A stretch of 64,000 bases of DNA, taken from positions 22,985,092-23,049,091 of the forward strand of contig CP141143.1 of the NCBI GenBank assembly GCA_035235625.1. The letters run 5' to 3'. Below are positions 11,490 through 23,470 of the stretch, one piece after another. How positions within the stretch are numbered: position 1 is the first letter of the stretch; every line of letters starts with the position of its first letter. The position numbers and the translations under genes are program-made. The DNA comes from Saururus chinensis (lineage: Eukaryota > Streptophyta > Magnoliopsida > Piperales > Saururaceae). The notes beneath the pieces are model-generated. The model was not told where the DNA came from. It saw only the letters and a program-made list of their open reading frames with translations, and searched no databases.

Positions 11490-12075
11490 TATAGATGTGA
11501 ATTTACTTAAGAGATATCCATCTACGCTGCATGTCCCATAACACGGGTGTTTGATGGTTTCTCCTTAATAATTCTACAGCCTGTCAAGACGCTTTTATAA
11601 TTTCAAATCATTTTTCAAAACACAGAAGGTTTGAAATTAAGTTTTTATAATAAAACTACTAGCAGACTCAACCGTAGAGTGGTCTACCCACATTGCGTGT
11701 CCCATACCATGAATGTTAGGCAATCCCTCTTCGGGAGTACCGTCGGCTTTCACAATGACTTTGCTCTAAGTTAAAGCAGACTTTCAAAATAATAACATTT
11801 TGAAATTAAATTTTGAAACACTAGCAGAGTTATCCTTAAAGCGATCCACTAACACCTTGTGTCCCATACCACGGGCATTTCGTGGTTCCCCAGAGGGAGT
11901 TCTACCTTTTATCAAAATAATTTTCTTGATTTGTAAATAAATTTGCCCTGAGCGAATGTTTTAAAATGCCTACGTTTTGAAATTCATCGGTAGAACAAAT
12001 CCTAGAGCATTCCACCCAACATCCCCTACTACGGGTGTGTTGGTGGTTTCTCATAGGTAGTCTCACCGTATTTCA
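11490..12075. repeat. Degenerate tandem repeat, ~160 bp unit, 4 copies
   Basis: CCCATACCACGGGTG-like cores recur near 11536, 11701, 11863 and 12023. Each is preceded by a CTAGCAGAnn...CCAC stretch and followed by a TGGTTTCTC..GGGAGTTCTACC-like stretch and an A/T-rich TTTCAAAAT spacer. Spacing is 165, 162 and 160 bp. It lies in the B2 internal region. Confidence 0.8.
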
Positions 12076-12479
12076 AAATAATTTGAAATCAATTTTCAAA
12101 TTTATATCATTAGAAATCGAAGTTCATCATCTGAACCATTCGAGATCGAAGTCACTCATAATATTTTCAAAAAATCACTTACAGGGGGTTAGTCAATTAA
12201 GATTTGAAAATAAAATGCTAGCATTTAAAATTTCCGGTTAATCATTTATAATTGTCTATGCCAAATTTACAATCAAGTGTTATTACATTAAGATTTAAAA
12301 TATATTATTTTAAATACTACATTAGTGGTTAAACAATTGATTCTTGTATTTAAAATATAGCGTTAGTTAAAAATATTAGGATTGTGACTTAAGAGGATTT
12401 GGCTGAAAACCTATAACATACAAATGAGATTTTATAACACCACCTCTACAGGTGGTATTCTAAAATGACAAAAGCACTG

Positions 12480-13110
12480 GAAAAGGGAGGTCGACACGCA
12501 CTAGAAAATGGAGGCTGGTATGCACTAGAGGTCGATACCAATACGGTACGGGGGGTGATATATCCCCCATATGTATTTTCGATATGTACCAGCCATATTG
12601 GGCATATGGTATCGATACCGATATGACCGATAAGTATCATACTCTAATATTTTAATATTTTTTATTTTAAAAAAATATTTTTTATTTTAAAAAAATATTT
12701 TTTTTAAATTTTTTTCTTAAAAACAAAAATATAATTCTATTCAACCTCTTCTAATGACTATGTTTTTATTATATTAAAAATATTTTTTTAAAAATTATAT
12801 GAGATCAATATAAGTGGGTCTATATAGTTTACATAATTTTTTTAAAATATAGTGCTCCACAATTATGCATTTGTTTAAACATCTACCGTATGAGCTTCTC
12901 AATAATATTCGTATGACTTATTAAATATCTTATTTGATTTTAAAATAAATTAATTTTAGAATACTTAATATGGGGCGGAGGGAATAATAGTTTGTAGAGG
13001 ACAGAGGGAGTAAAGTGTATGGTTCTAAAATAAAATAATTTTAGAGCACTCGTATCGGTTTATACAACCTTCTAAAATGAAGTATTATAATGATATAATA
13101 TTAGTTATAA
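12480..13110. other. AT-rich segment with GTATCGATACCGATATG motif and a MITE-like remnant
   Basis: GGTATCGATACCGATATGAC and related GTACCAGCC/GGTCGATACC blocks at 12490-12630 form a dyad-rich cluster. This is followed by poly-A/T runs, then CTTATTTGATTTTAAAATAA and GACAGAGGGAGTA at 12935-13012, which resemble Stowaway-like termini. No gene was seen. Confidence 0.45.
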
Positions 13111-13117
13111 TATTTTT

Positions 13118-13430
13118 TTATGTATATATCAAAAGGTTTACAACCGTTTTGGTGTGTACGAAGCATATCATCGGCGCATACCCGTTTCTATGATCGTCGA
13201 TACTATCATCCGTATCGATTCTGCCTTCCATGGCTTGGAGGAGGCTATCATTTTCATGCGGAGACTGAAGCTTGGCGGAGGCCACCATCCTTGCCCAAAA
13301 AACCATCGTGGCCAGGTAACGTCTCCTCTCACCCTTCAATCGCCGCTGTCTTCCATTCTTTTTTTCCCCTCCGCATACCCTATTGCCTACTCTGCTCATG
13401 GCCACCTCTCATATTTTTTCAAATTATGAA
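13118..13430 (+). other. Short GC-rich coding-like segment, unidentified
   Basis: A frame from 13154 reads MYEAYHRRIPVSMIVDTIIR, then SAFHGLEEAIIFMRRLKLGG, and meets a possible donor (CAG/GTAACG) near 13315. The stretch stands out by base composition against the AT-rich B2 internal region. It may be a captured exon, but I recognise no family and overlapping frames exist on both strands. Treat it as unproven. Confidence 0.25.
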
Positions 13431-13779
13431 TTAGTCAAATTTTAAAATTGTAGATAAAAAATTTTTAGGAGTTAATTATTTTGAAATCAACAGCTCAAAT
13501 CCCGGGATTATAGTAATACAAGATTTGGGGGTCCAAATATTTTAAAATTTGGCAATTCAAATCCATGAATTTGGATTATATTCTAAAATCTCATGTTTTA
13601 AATCCAGTCTTTAAAATTTTGATTGACTAACCCCTGTTAAGGCATTTCGAACAAATATTTTTGATTAAATTCAAAATTAGAATTTGCATAAAAAATCCAA
13701 TGCAATCGATTTAGGAAAAAATTTAAATAATTTCTAACTTGAAATCAAAATTCGTAAAATCGATGTTCACATCAAATCC

Positions 13780-14290
13780 CTTGCAACACTTGCAAGACTC
13801 GACTTTACAAATCATTTCTGATTCAAAATCAAAAGTCATAAAATCGGAGTTCGTATTAAATCTGATGTAAAACTAGTAGAATAGAAAACTCACAATCAGA
13901 ATTCACCTCGAATCCGATGCAACACATGCTGGAGTTCAAATATCAGAATCTTTAAATCTGATATCACAAGTATAGAATTCATAATTGAAATTCTCCTAAA
14001 TTCTGATATCACATGCAAAACGAATAGTCACAATCGGAATTCGTATAAAATCCGATGACACACTTGCAGAACTACAAAATTCACAATCGGAGTATCTATA
14101 TTAACTCTGATACAACACTTGCCGAAATGAAACTTTAGATTGACTTGACCCTCACAAAACATAACTTCAAATCAAATCGAAATTCTGAATGAAAACTTCA
14201 GGTCAAAGCGACCCTCACAGAACGGAACATCAAATTAAATCGGAATTCGAATTAAAATAAGATAGCTTTCAAAATATTTTTCCTCTCACA
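13780..14290. repeat. Degenerate ~60 bp repeats next to the B2 primer site
   Basis: Units of the form AAAATCGGAGTTCGTATTAA, then ATCTGATGCAACACTTGC and AGAA recur between 13780 and 14290 with many changes. They occupy the untranslated leader of B2 as read on the minus strand. Confidence 0.7.
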
Positions 14291-14301
14291 AATAGAGCAA
14301 A

Positions 14302-14313
14302 GCTCAGATACCA
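14302..14313 (-). other. Primer-binding site of retroelement B2
   Basis: On the minus strand the sequence is TGGTATCTGAGC, 11 of 12 bases of the plant tRNA-iMet site, two bases beyond the LTR end (GTTACA AA). It fixes B2 orientation as minus and identifies 14316-19993 as its 5' LTR. Confidence 0.85.
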
Positions 14314-14759
14314 TTTGTAACACCCTAACCTGGACACACCAACTTGAGCCGGGGGTCCATAGGGGATAGCCCGCACTCGAGGCTATCCCGAAGAAGATTA
14401 AAAATAAAAACCGGACCAGGAGCGACGGACTCTGAGTGCAAGAGTCTTCGCGCTCCTCTATGCACTACGGAATTTTAGATCTTTGTTATGCATAGTCCAG
14501 AACAAACCTAATTATATATCTAATTAGAATCGGACCAACGTTGCCTTGCCGTTGGTTGCCTACATACATATCAGATAACATCTATGATGTACTCCGATAC
14601 GATTGGATCTGTACGTAATTCTGCCTATCGGCTACTACATACATCAAACCATACGAAAACACATGTATATCTGAATATTTAATCAAAGATATACGGAAAC
14701 CCATAAAACATCGACAACACATATCTTGGTCTATCATAGAGACAAGCACCACACAACCA

Positions 14760-15085
14760 CCATATGCCTCACTCTACCCCAGAGTGGATCCATCACATTC
14801 ACACGTCTCACTCTATCACTGAGTTGAGACAGTACGCACTCCACACGTCTCGCTCTATCATTGAGCTGAGACAGTTCGCACTCCACACGTCTCGCTCTAC
14901 CCTAGAACGAGACGGAACACAATCACAGGTCTCGCTCTATCACTAAGCCGAGACTGAACTCACGCCACACATCTCGCTCTACCCTAGAAGGAGATGTAAC
15001 ACAATCACCGGTCTCACTCTATCATTGAGCCAAGACCGAACATACACACTACATGTCTCGCTCTAACCCAGAGCGAGACGACACA
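14760..15085. repeat. Tandem array of dyad units (TCTCGCTCT...AGAGCGAGA), ~40 bp
   Basis: About eight units, each holding TCTCGCTCTACCCTAGAGCG or a variant whose two halves are inverted copies, are separated by ACACAATCACACG-like spacers. Each unit can form a small hairpin. Two or three degenerate copies occur in B1 near 7040-7110. It is part of the family B LTR. Confidence 0.85.
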
Positions 15086-15244
15086 CATCATGGCATATCA
15101 GCACATATTATATCTACACATATTAAAATATAACATATCAAGGCATAACAAAACACAAAGATCATAGCATAACACACATCCTAATTTAGCTAATGCATTC
15201 CTATAATTTAAACTGGAGGTTAGAAATGCTTACTCCTCTGATAT

Positions 15245-15890
15245 CTAGTGAGGTGGCGGCATTTGGGGTTGTTCGTTTCTAGGCATCTTGCCCCTTCGGA
15301 TCCAACGGCAGCGGACAGAGCCTCCTCTAGCCTTCGCACGTTCCTTGCCTTGCACCGAAAGACGATGCACAAACGCTCCCCTTTTTGGAGACTCTTCTCA
15401 TTTCCACACCCGTGGGAGGCAGACAAAACCTTCCCCACTCGGGGTTGTTCTGCACACTGTGTGGCCCTTTGATGGAGGGTAGAACATCCCCTACTCTAGG
15501 CCACCTCTCTCTTGAATCAGCCCAGTGACAGAGGACAAAGCCTCCTCTCTCTCCGGGCTGCTTTTCTCTCTCTTCGGGGCACAAGGTCGGCAGAGAGAGC
15601 TTGCCCTTGCCCTGAACCCATCTTCCCCCTTCCCGATGACACTTAATATGTTATGCACCCATAGGTTGTGGACAGAATCCCCCCTTTCCCACAGACTTTT
15701 CTTTTTCCGTGCTTGTAAGTGACGGACAAAATGTTCCTTTTCTTGGGGCATTTTTCACATTGCGCGGCCCTTCAGTGAAGGACGGAGCCTTCCCTACTCC
15801 AGGCCATGACTCCCGATGCAACCTGGTGGCGGAGGATGGAGTCTCCTCTCTCTGGGACATCTCTCTCTCTCTCTCTCTCTCTCTTAGGGC
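15245..15890. repeat. Pyrimidine-rich degenerate repeats in the B2 LTR
   Basis: GACAGAGCCTCCTCT-like blocks recur near 15310, 15530, 15590, 15780 and 15835, spaced irregularly. A (CT)n run lies at about 15861-15883. Overlapping frames on both strands are composition artefacts. This corresponds to the 178-bp repeat region of B1. Confidence 0.6.
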
Positions 15891-16324
15891 AGGAGGGTGG
15901 TTGTAAGGACTGTCATTTTTGAACCGATTTTATTTTAATGTTATTTATCAGTTAATGTGTGGTTTATACATTTTCTAATGTAAATTTTGTGGTTTTCTAA
16001 GATAATGGGATTTCTAAAGGTTTTAAGCAAAACTAACTACACATTTATAAGTTTTAAGTGATTTTTAGTCAATTCTGAATTTTTGAGAATTTTCTAATTT
16101 TTTACTAATTTTCTAAAAATTAGGGTTTGGTGGGACCGCCTGTAGGCCTCACCGAAAAAATTAATATTTTTGGACTAAAATGTCCCAGACATCAACTTAA
16201 GCTCATACAAAAATTTTTAGAATTTTTTCAGATTTAATTAGTGCTCAAATTTGTAAAATACCTATTTTTAGCCCCAAATTCTACTTACACCCCATTAGTT
16301 CATTAAGTGCACCCCAAGCCCTAC

Positions 16325-16331
16325 TATAAAA
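16325..16331 (+). promoter_or_regulatory. TATA box of family C LTR
   Basis: TATAAAA within CTACTATAAAAGGGAAAGGG, about 420 bp into the LTR, followed by a purine-rich leader. This is the usual LTR promoter arrangement. Confidence 0.6.
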
Positions 16332-18429
16332 GGGAAAGGGCTGAGCTATTTCCATTTTGGGAATAGGATGAGAGGAGGTGATTAGGGCTTAGTTCCCCAA
16401 TTAGGCACGGATTAGAGGAGATTAAGGTATGTTATTCCTTAATTAAGCTTAAACCCTAGATTTTCTCCTAATCCTTTCTTAATCCAACATTTCCCCTTTG
16501 ATTTGATTCGATTTCAAGCATCAAAGTCACTGATTTACTCCCTTACTTCAAACCCTACTTATCAAAATTCATTTTTTATGCTTAACAAACCCTAGATCTA
16601 AGATTTCTTCAAGGTTTTCAATGTTAAATCGATTTTTAATGGATTTTAACGTAGACACTATGTTTTTGGAAGGTTTCCAAGAAGGGTGAAGGTCAAATCC
16701 GAATCTAAACAAGTGACAAGGTAATGGGTCTTCAAAATCTCAGTTTTCTTATGGTAAAATCTCAATTTTTCATGGTTTATTTGGAATGGGTTTGCTTGAT
16801 TTAGTGCTCCAATGGTGGGTTTAGTAAATGCTAATCTTTCATCTCGATTTCTTAGGGTTTTGTCTTAGAATGATATAGATTAGTTTTCTCGAAGGTTTTA
16901 TGAGTTTTTGTTAATGTTTGGTACCATGGATGAAGATTTGAAGGTATTTTTATGGTGTTTCGGTTTGATTTTTGAAAATGAAGAAGAAGGTCAAAATTGC
17001 TATGTTGGCTTTAGAACGGCCTACCAGGGTGTTAAAACAGCAACACTACATTTTTGACTGATTTATAGTATAGCCGATCGAACAGCCTTGCAGGGCGATC
17101 GAACAGCTACATGACAATTTTTGCTATTTTTGAAACTAATGCTCATTTCAATGTTTTACTCCATTTAGTGATTCTAATGGTTATGGGAGGTGTATTATGA
17201 TGAAATTAGGCTACTGGAGGTGTAGAATTGATGATGAAGTGTATGAATTATGTTTAGGTGTTGTCTTGTGACATCATATTATGTTGATAATCATACATGT
17301 TGATGTTGAAGTACCTTAAATTTGTGAATGTTGGTATTCTTATGAATAGAATATGTTTCCAACAGGGATATGATGTGAAAAAATAGTGAGATGTGTTCTC
17401 TCATAATGAGAATGGCTTATGGGTAATGGATGTGATTATGTTGTGGCTTAATGAATGGAAGAATCATGATTGTGGGAGTGAATGTTCGATTTCACATGGA
17501 TGGATTTAATCCTTATGGTGGATTTTGTTTTGATTTCAGTTAGAAATCATTATTTTGAATGTGTTCAAGCATGTGCAAATTGTCTTATGAATTTGTGTCA
17601 AGCATTGGGCATGTGCTTAGATATGCATGAACACCACGTATGGGGAATTTACTATAACATTGTAGTTAATTATGAGGTTATTATGATGCATGAGGAGACT
17701 GATTAGGACCACGTTCCATGTGTTAGAACTCACGTAGGTCTTGCTCACAAATGTATCATGTTAGCATGCATCATGGATCGTTATTCATGGACGAAGTTTT
17801 ACGGATGTTTAACCGGAATTAACCGATTGTATGCAATGCTTGAGATTATGTGCCGGATTAATCACTCGGTGAATTAATCGAAACTTGGTTGGTCCGAAAG
17901 GACATGTTTTCGATTTAAGTTCCTGTGTGGAACGTATATACTCCCCAGGTTGAGTCTAGAGAAATGGAATTATGTGGGGACGAGTTGTGTACTTGTCTTG
18001 CGGATTTGAAATTATTATTATGAGTGTCATCTGGACTCTGAGAATCCAGTGTGGTATGCCGTGTGTACCCGCTACCACGTGTTCTAGGGTTCCCTGTGTG
18101 GGAATTTGGGCTCTCCCCTCCGCAGGAGATGTCCCTGGGCGAACACCCCTGCTCTAGATTCTCTGTGTGAGAATGTGACATCCTTGGCCAGGATCGTCCA
18201 GGGCGAACAGCTTTAGGGATTGACAACCCCAACTCTTTTACATTTCCTGTGTGAAAATTTGACCGTGTCTTGCCTTTGTGGCCTTGACCGTGTTCTTGCC
18301 TATGTGGCAATGCTTGTGTTTACTCCTTGATGGAAGCATTCACCATTTGTATTGATGCATGTCTATTATGAATGCTATGCATGATTGTGTATCATGTGTT
18401 TGACACGTTTGTCATGCAGGGTGAATGAA

Positions 18430-18665
18430 TTGGATGTGATATGAATGCATGATCAGAAATGGTGTGATTGAGACACTATTATGCAGGTTTATGTGGTATG
18501 AAAGCATGATCAGAAATGGTGTGTTTGAGACACTATTATGCAGGTTTATGTGATATGAATGCATGATCAGAATTGGTGTGAATGAGACACTATTATGCAG
18601 TTTTATGTGATATGAATGCATGATCATGAATGGTGTGATTAAGACACTATTATGCAGGTGATATG
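18430..18665 (+). repeat. Tandem array, ~57-60 bp unit, about 4 copies
   Basis: GATATGAATGCATGATCAGA, then AATGGTGTGA, TTGAGACACTATTATGCAGG and TTTATGT repeat with unit starts near 18436, 18495, 18552 and 18611. It is part of the family C solo LTR. Confidence 0.9.
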
Positions 18666-19993
18666 AATGTAAGATCAGAAAGTGGTATAGCATGTTAATC
18701 TTGGATTTGATTTGCTTCATTGCCATGCCGTTGTGTTTTCTGGTGATTATAGTTATATTCAAAACCGTTATTGAGTTTTTATACTCACCCCACTTTCTTG
18801 TTTTGTTTTGGGGCTACATAGCGTGACACACAGATGGACAAGATCCTCTATAGAAGGAAAGTTCAGAGAGAGCTTGGGAGTAGTCGTGGAGGCTCCTAGT
18901 TTTGCATGTCTCTTCGTTTATCTTATTTTGATGTTAGAATCTTGTGGATGATCCTTGTCTTAGATTTGTGAGATACTATGTTTTAATTTCTTTGAGACTT
19001 GTTTTGGAGCCAAGTGTGTGGCTATGAATTACTAGTATGTGGGTTTGGGATTATGGTTTAATTAGAGTTTAGCTCTTTAGTTCTACCTATTTACTCTTGC
19101 TCAAAGTAGTGTGTAAACTCCGTTAATATTAGACCGCCTGTAGTTGGGGCACAAGTCTTCCGCTATTTTTCCTCAATCATTTCAATCTATCACCCCATGC
19201 ATTGGTTCGGCCCTTTGACCGAGTTTGGCTCGGGTCAGGCAATGCCGGGGAGTGACAGTGGCGGACAAAGCCTCCTCTTGCCCAAGGCTCTTCACCCCTT
19301 TAGGGATGCCAACTCGATGAATGAACTATGTCATTGCATAGATCACCCTCAAATTAGCTAAGAACGCCTCAAGAATGGAAGAAAATAGACTCAAAACGAG
19401 TCAGAAAACTCTCCTCGAAGTTGAACAAAAATCTGAATTGATAGAGGAGAAGCTGAGGGCTTACAAAAAGCCCCCAGAAATGCGTGCGCCACGCGTCGCG
19501 CTGGCCGCGTGTTGTGTGGGACCCCAACCATGTGGCACCATGCTGCAATACGGGTGGCGTGGCTGATGCGGTTGCTGGCGTAAGTGCTGACGCCAACTGT
19601 TTCATCCTTTTCTGATTAAAATAATATTTTCCCATATGTTTTAATCCAAAATACTCAAACTTCAACACGCGATAACTTCTTACCCCGAAGTCAAAATCAC
19701 GCGTTCTTGGTACCGACGGACTCATATCGATGAGCCCTTCGAAACAAAGCTACATATGGGTAGGTTATCCCACTTTTTTAAGCAGGTCGCACCCCATGTG
19801 ACACACTTCCCGAGGTTGTATCTTTTGTTCCCAACCTCCATTTCGTGTATTCATCAATTCGTTATGCTTGTTACTCCAAGATTTGCCTAGCTACAGGGAT
19901 TTTACCCCTTGAAACCCCTTAACACTTATCTAATATTACCAAATTACCTTTAACCCCACCCGGGTAAGCGTAACCGGAAAACGGGTTGTTACA

Positions 19994-20440
19994 CTTGTTC
20001 CTTTGAATGAATTGATTCCCTTTAACTTAGGTATATCCTTGACTCACTGCGAGTATTATTTTGTATCATAATCTGATGTATTACGTGAGGTGAGAATTAA
20101 AGTATATACTTTCTGGACTTGTAATTTGGATTAGATTATGGACTGTTATTACATTTGCATTTACAAATGCCTAAAAGAGATTTGTATTTAAAGTTCATGA
20201 TCATAGCAATTTATTTTGTACATTATTTTTGAGTAGCACTCGAAGATGTTTAGTTTGGCCGTATGATATTTGATCGAATAAGTAAATATTTGTATTGGAA
20301 AAACTGATGTGTGATATTTTAAATTATAAACTGCTTTCACATATTTTGTATTTCGTTATTTTTTTCGATTTACAGTCATTATATTGCAAATATTTTATAT
20401 GAAATTTAAAAAAATATGATGAAAAATATGAGGCATTACA
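19994..20440 (+). mobile_element. LTR fragment of A2 (3' end)
   Basis: Starting at TTGATTCCCTTTAACTTAGG it aligns with 2320-2753 of the A1 left LTR and ends AGGCATTACA at 20440. It is the continuation of 9045-10999. The middle of the A2 LTR (equivalent to about 770-2310 of A1) is missing around the B2 insertion. Confidence 0.78.
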
Positions 20441-21190
20441 ACAGGATAGGATACCTTGGTGATAATCTTGGGCATTACAACAAGATAGGATACCTTGGTG
20501 CCTACATTTTATAAATGATGTAGTTTTAGTTGATGAGACTATAATAAGGTTAAATGTCAAACTAAAACTGTGGAGAGAAGCTCTAGAATAATTTTTTTTT
20601 AAAATAAGCATGTCGAAGGAGTATATGAAATTTAATTTTAAGGATAGTAAAATTAAAGGTAGAACTTTAGTAGAAATAAATGTCTAAAAAATGTCAGGAT
20701 GTGAACAATTTTGATATTTGAAATCTATTATCCACAAATAGGGAGATATAACTAATAATGTGGTACATAATATTAATGCGGGGTGAGTAAAATCGAAGGT
20801 GGTGTTAGGAGTTTTGTGTGATAAGTAAGTCCTAAAAAAGCTTAAAGATAAGTTTTAGAGGATTGCTATTAGGCCCGCAATACTTTATGGAGCATAATGT
20901 TGAACACCAAAGAAAAGTCATATAAATAAACTAAATGTAGTTAAAATGAGGATGTTAAGGTGGATGTATAGAATAACTAAGAAAGATAGGATTATAAACA
21001 AGTATATACATGAGAACTTAGGGGTAATATATTTAGAGGGGAAGTTCATAGAGTATAGGTTGCGTTGGTATAAATATGTATAAAGAAGACCAATGGATGC
21101 TTCAGTAAAAATGTTAGAAAAATTTTACGTAAATAATGTTAAAAGAGGGAGAAAGAAAAAGATACTGTGAACTTGAATGAAATTAACAAA
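20441..21190 (+). pseudogene. LINE (L1-type) reverse-transcriptase C-terminal remnant
   Basis: Frames joined across stops read IPWCLHF with NDVVLVDET, then ISMSKEYMKF, AIRPAILYGA, VVKMRMLRWMYRITKKDRI, HENLGVIYLEGKF and RLRWYKYV. These correspond to the last third of plant L1-type reverse transcriptase, from the catalytic ADD motif (here altered to IND) to the RLRWFGHVxRRP end. Many stops and indels, no RNase H or endonuclease. The left end meets the LTR of A2 exactly, so the 5' part was separated by that insertion or lost. Confidence 0.82.
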
Positions 21191-22402
21191 AATGAATATA
21201 ACTGTGCTATCTGTTTTTACCGACCCTAAAATATTAAAAAAATATTACTTAATTATAATTTATTCTTATTTAACACGAGTTGTCGATCTTTATACACACT
21301 AATACAAATTAGCACAACCGGGAAATTCTTAATTAACAAAGATCCATAGGTTGTATAAAGTGACAATAACTCCTACTTCATAAGTATTTAAATTTTTTTC
21401 CTCATGCAGAGCTTATTGACCAACTTTGATCTTGGTTTGATGGGCTGATCGCAGGAAGAGTTTTGGAGGACTGAAGTTGAGCTTATTGACAAACTCCTCA
21501 CCTTCCTCTGAGGGATACAGGAATAAAAAAAAAAAGCCTCTGAACAACTGGTTTTTGTCATATCTTGTCTGTATTGAGTACATTGTCTTTTTTTACCGTG
21601 GCATACCAAACTCTTAGGAGTTAGGAGACAGGGACTAGCCGAGCCCGAAACCCTTAAGTTTTTTAGTTTATATAAAACGTGAATGACGGGAGGTAGGTCC
21701 AGTTTCCGATTGATTGAAGTGGCATGATGCCGACAGTGCTCACGGATAATCGAATCTTTCAGCACTTTCTCAATGTTTCTGGCACATGTTCTGCAACTAC
21801 AATTGTTTAGTTCGTCGCTTGTGGAGTCGGGATTTACCTCTATTCATCTCCAAAGTACACTTCATCTGTATAACTCTTATCGCGTGAATTTTGCCAAGCG
21901 TGTCATTTTACTTTTCTCTTTTCTATAAAAGTAAAAGATACAACCATTCTAATTCATCCAAGGAGGTGCTCTTTTTATCTTATATTAATAATTTTATATA
22001 ATTTTTTAAAATAAATTAATTTAAATAAAATTATTAATTTAGAGCATTGTGCCATGAACATGATTTTGCCTTTGCCTACCCATCCATTTAGTTTTCAGCT
22101 CATTGTGGCACTAAGGACTTCTTTAGCTTAATTAATTTTTATGACTAAAGCTTAGTAACTCATAACGAAATATTGTCATATTACTATATAAATGATAAGA
22201 GAGAAACTTAGAAACGTATCCAATAGGTCTAAGGTTTCCCCTCTTAACATGTACATTAGCCATATAATTTGATCATAAAAAGTGGCCTAACCTGTAAAAG
22301 GTTCTTGGACATGAGCGACCATAGCATTATTTTTAATTACTCTTTTACTAATAAAATATTTAAATTGGGAAGAAATTATTATGTGTCTTTGGTTTATGCA
22401 CG
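21191..22402. other. Intergenic, AT-rich, no gene recognised
   Basis: The longest frame (minus, 21765-21388, 125 codons) has no recognisable domain and uneven composition. GAGCTTATTGAC recurs at 21408 and 21479. Around 21975-22040 there is a degenerate MITE (TCTTATATTAATAATTTT to AAATTATTAATTTAGAG). Confidence 0.5.
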
Positions 22403-22410
22403 GTGGCGTG

Positions 22411-23470
22411 TAGGGGTGTTAACGAGCCGAGTATTCCGCTGTTTCAGCTCGAGCTCGAACTGCTGAAGCTCGGCTCGAAGCTCGAATAAACTCGAACTTT
22501 TCAGCTCAAGCTCAGCTCGATCTAGAAATCCAAAGCTTGGCTCGAGCTCGAGCTCAAACTTGAATAAGTGAATTATAAGCCTTGGCTCGAACTGGGCTCG
22601 AATTGGGCTCAAACTAAAAAAATAAAAATAATCTATATATAATATAAAGTATATGAAGCATCACATATATTAATATATTTTTAGTATCAAATATTAATTA
22701 ATATACTTCAACAAGTATTACGACTACACCGTGAATATTTGATTATAGTCAATATGAAAGAAGAAAACTATGACAAATAAGTTTTAGTTACATATGCTAA
22801 AAAAATACAACATTATTATTTTTCTCTCTTTATGTACATATAATCACTAAAAAAGATGTAAAAAATAAAAATGATTCAGGCAAGATCGAGATCCAAATGC
22901 GCAAGAAGACATAAACTAATCTACCTCCCAAGTTATGTGTGTTCTTATATCGTAATATGATGATGTATGACATCTATACTCACATAGTCGTGAGTGAGCC
23001 TTGACTCATATAAACGGGTCTCATATATCAATACGATACATAGTATTAGTATATAAATATGTGATTATATGTCATTTTATATATTCCATTTGTCTTAGAT
23101 TAATAACTCAATTAAAATTTTCAAAATGAATTAATCAAATAGAGCTATTAATCTAATAATGGAGGGAGTATGTTATAAATATGTATTTAAATTAACAATT
23201 ATGTTTATATAAAATATGCACATATATATATATATATACATTATTTATATATAATTTTAAAATTATATTTGAGTTCGAGCTCGAGGTTGAGTTGAGTAGC
23301 ATCGAGTTCGAGTTTCATTCGAGCCGAGCCGAGCTAAGTTGAGCAAGGGTTGGCTTAAACTCGGTTTGAACTTATTCGAGCTTGAATCGAGTTCGAGTCG
23401 AGCCTGATTCGAGTCGAGCCTAACCAAGCCGAGTTTGCTCATGAGCTAGCTCGGCTCATTTACAGCCCTA
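22411..23470. mobile_element. Non-autonomous hAT-type element, 1060 bp, exact 8-bp TSD
   Basis: The left end is TAGGGGTGTTAACGAGCCGA and the right end, read inward, is TAGGGCTGTAAATGAGCCGA, about 17 of 20 matching. The flanks are identical: GTGGCGTG at 22403-22410 and 23471-23478. An 8-bp duplication and TAGGG termini fit the hAT superfamily. The subterminal arms are packed with GAGCTCGAGCTCG-type repeats (22430-22620 and 23270-23460). The AT-rich core contains a MITE-like piece at 23085-23172 with GGAGGGAGTA at its end. No transposase frame. It lies about 1.5 kb upstream of the first ALDH gene. Confidence 0.88.

Larger units (their letters stand above)
15902..19257 (+). mobile_element. Solo LTR, family C, 3356 bp, near-perfect TSD
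   Basis: It starts TGTAAGGACTGTC and ends GGGGAGTGACA. The flanks are GTGGT (15897-15901) and GTGGC (19258-19262), a 5-bp target duplication with one mismatch. Removing it rejoins the GGCGGACAAAGCCTCC repeat of the host LTR. A TATA box at 16325-16331 sets plus orientation. It contains a 57-bp tandem array at 18430-18665 and a GAACGG/CAGGG motif pair at 17011-17108. No internal region or second LTR is present. Confidence 0.82.
11000..19993 (-). mobile_element. Family B LTR retroelement (B2), truncated, minus strand
   Basis: One LTR spans 14316-19993 (TGTAACACCC to GTTGTTACA) and is interrupted by a 3356-bp solo LTR. Without the insert it is about 2.3 kb, close to the 2209 bp of B1. A primer-binding site abuts it at 14302-14313 on the minus strand, so this is the 5' LTR and the element reads leftwards. 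Internal DNA extends to about 11000, where it breaks into family A sequence. The opposite LTR is missing. The internal part is only tandem arrays and AT-rich DNA with no gag or pol found. After the LTR, family A sequence resumes at 19994, so B2 sits inside A2. Confidence 0.78.

Noticed and set aside
15220-15906. Cluster of short frames on both strands
   Set aside because: They overlap a pyrimidine-rich degenerate repeat in the B2 LTR and show no family likeness.
19369-19725. 118-codon minus frame
   Set aside because: It sits in the 3' part of the B2 LTR, with no recognisable domain.
21388-21765. 125-codon minus frame
   Set aside because: No recognisable domain, low-complexity Ser/Lys-rich stretches and no supporting splice or promoter signals.
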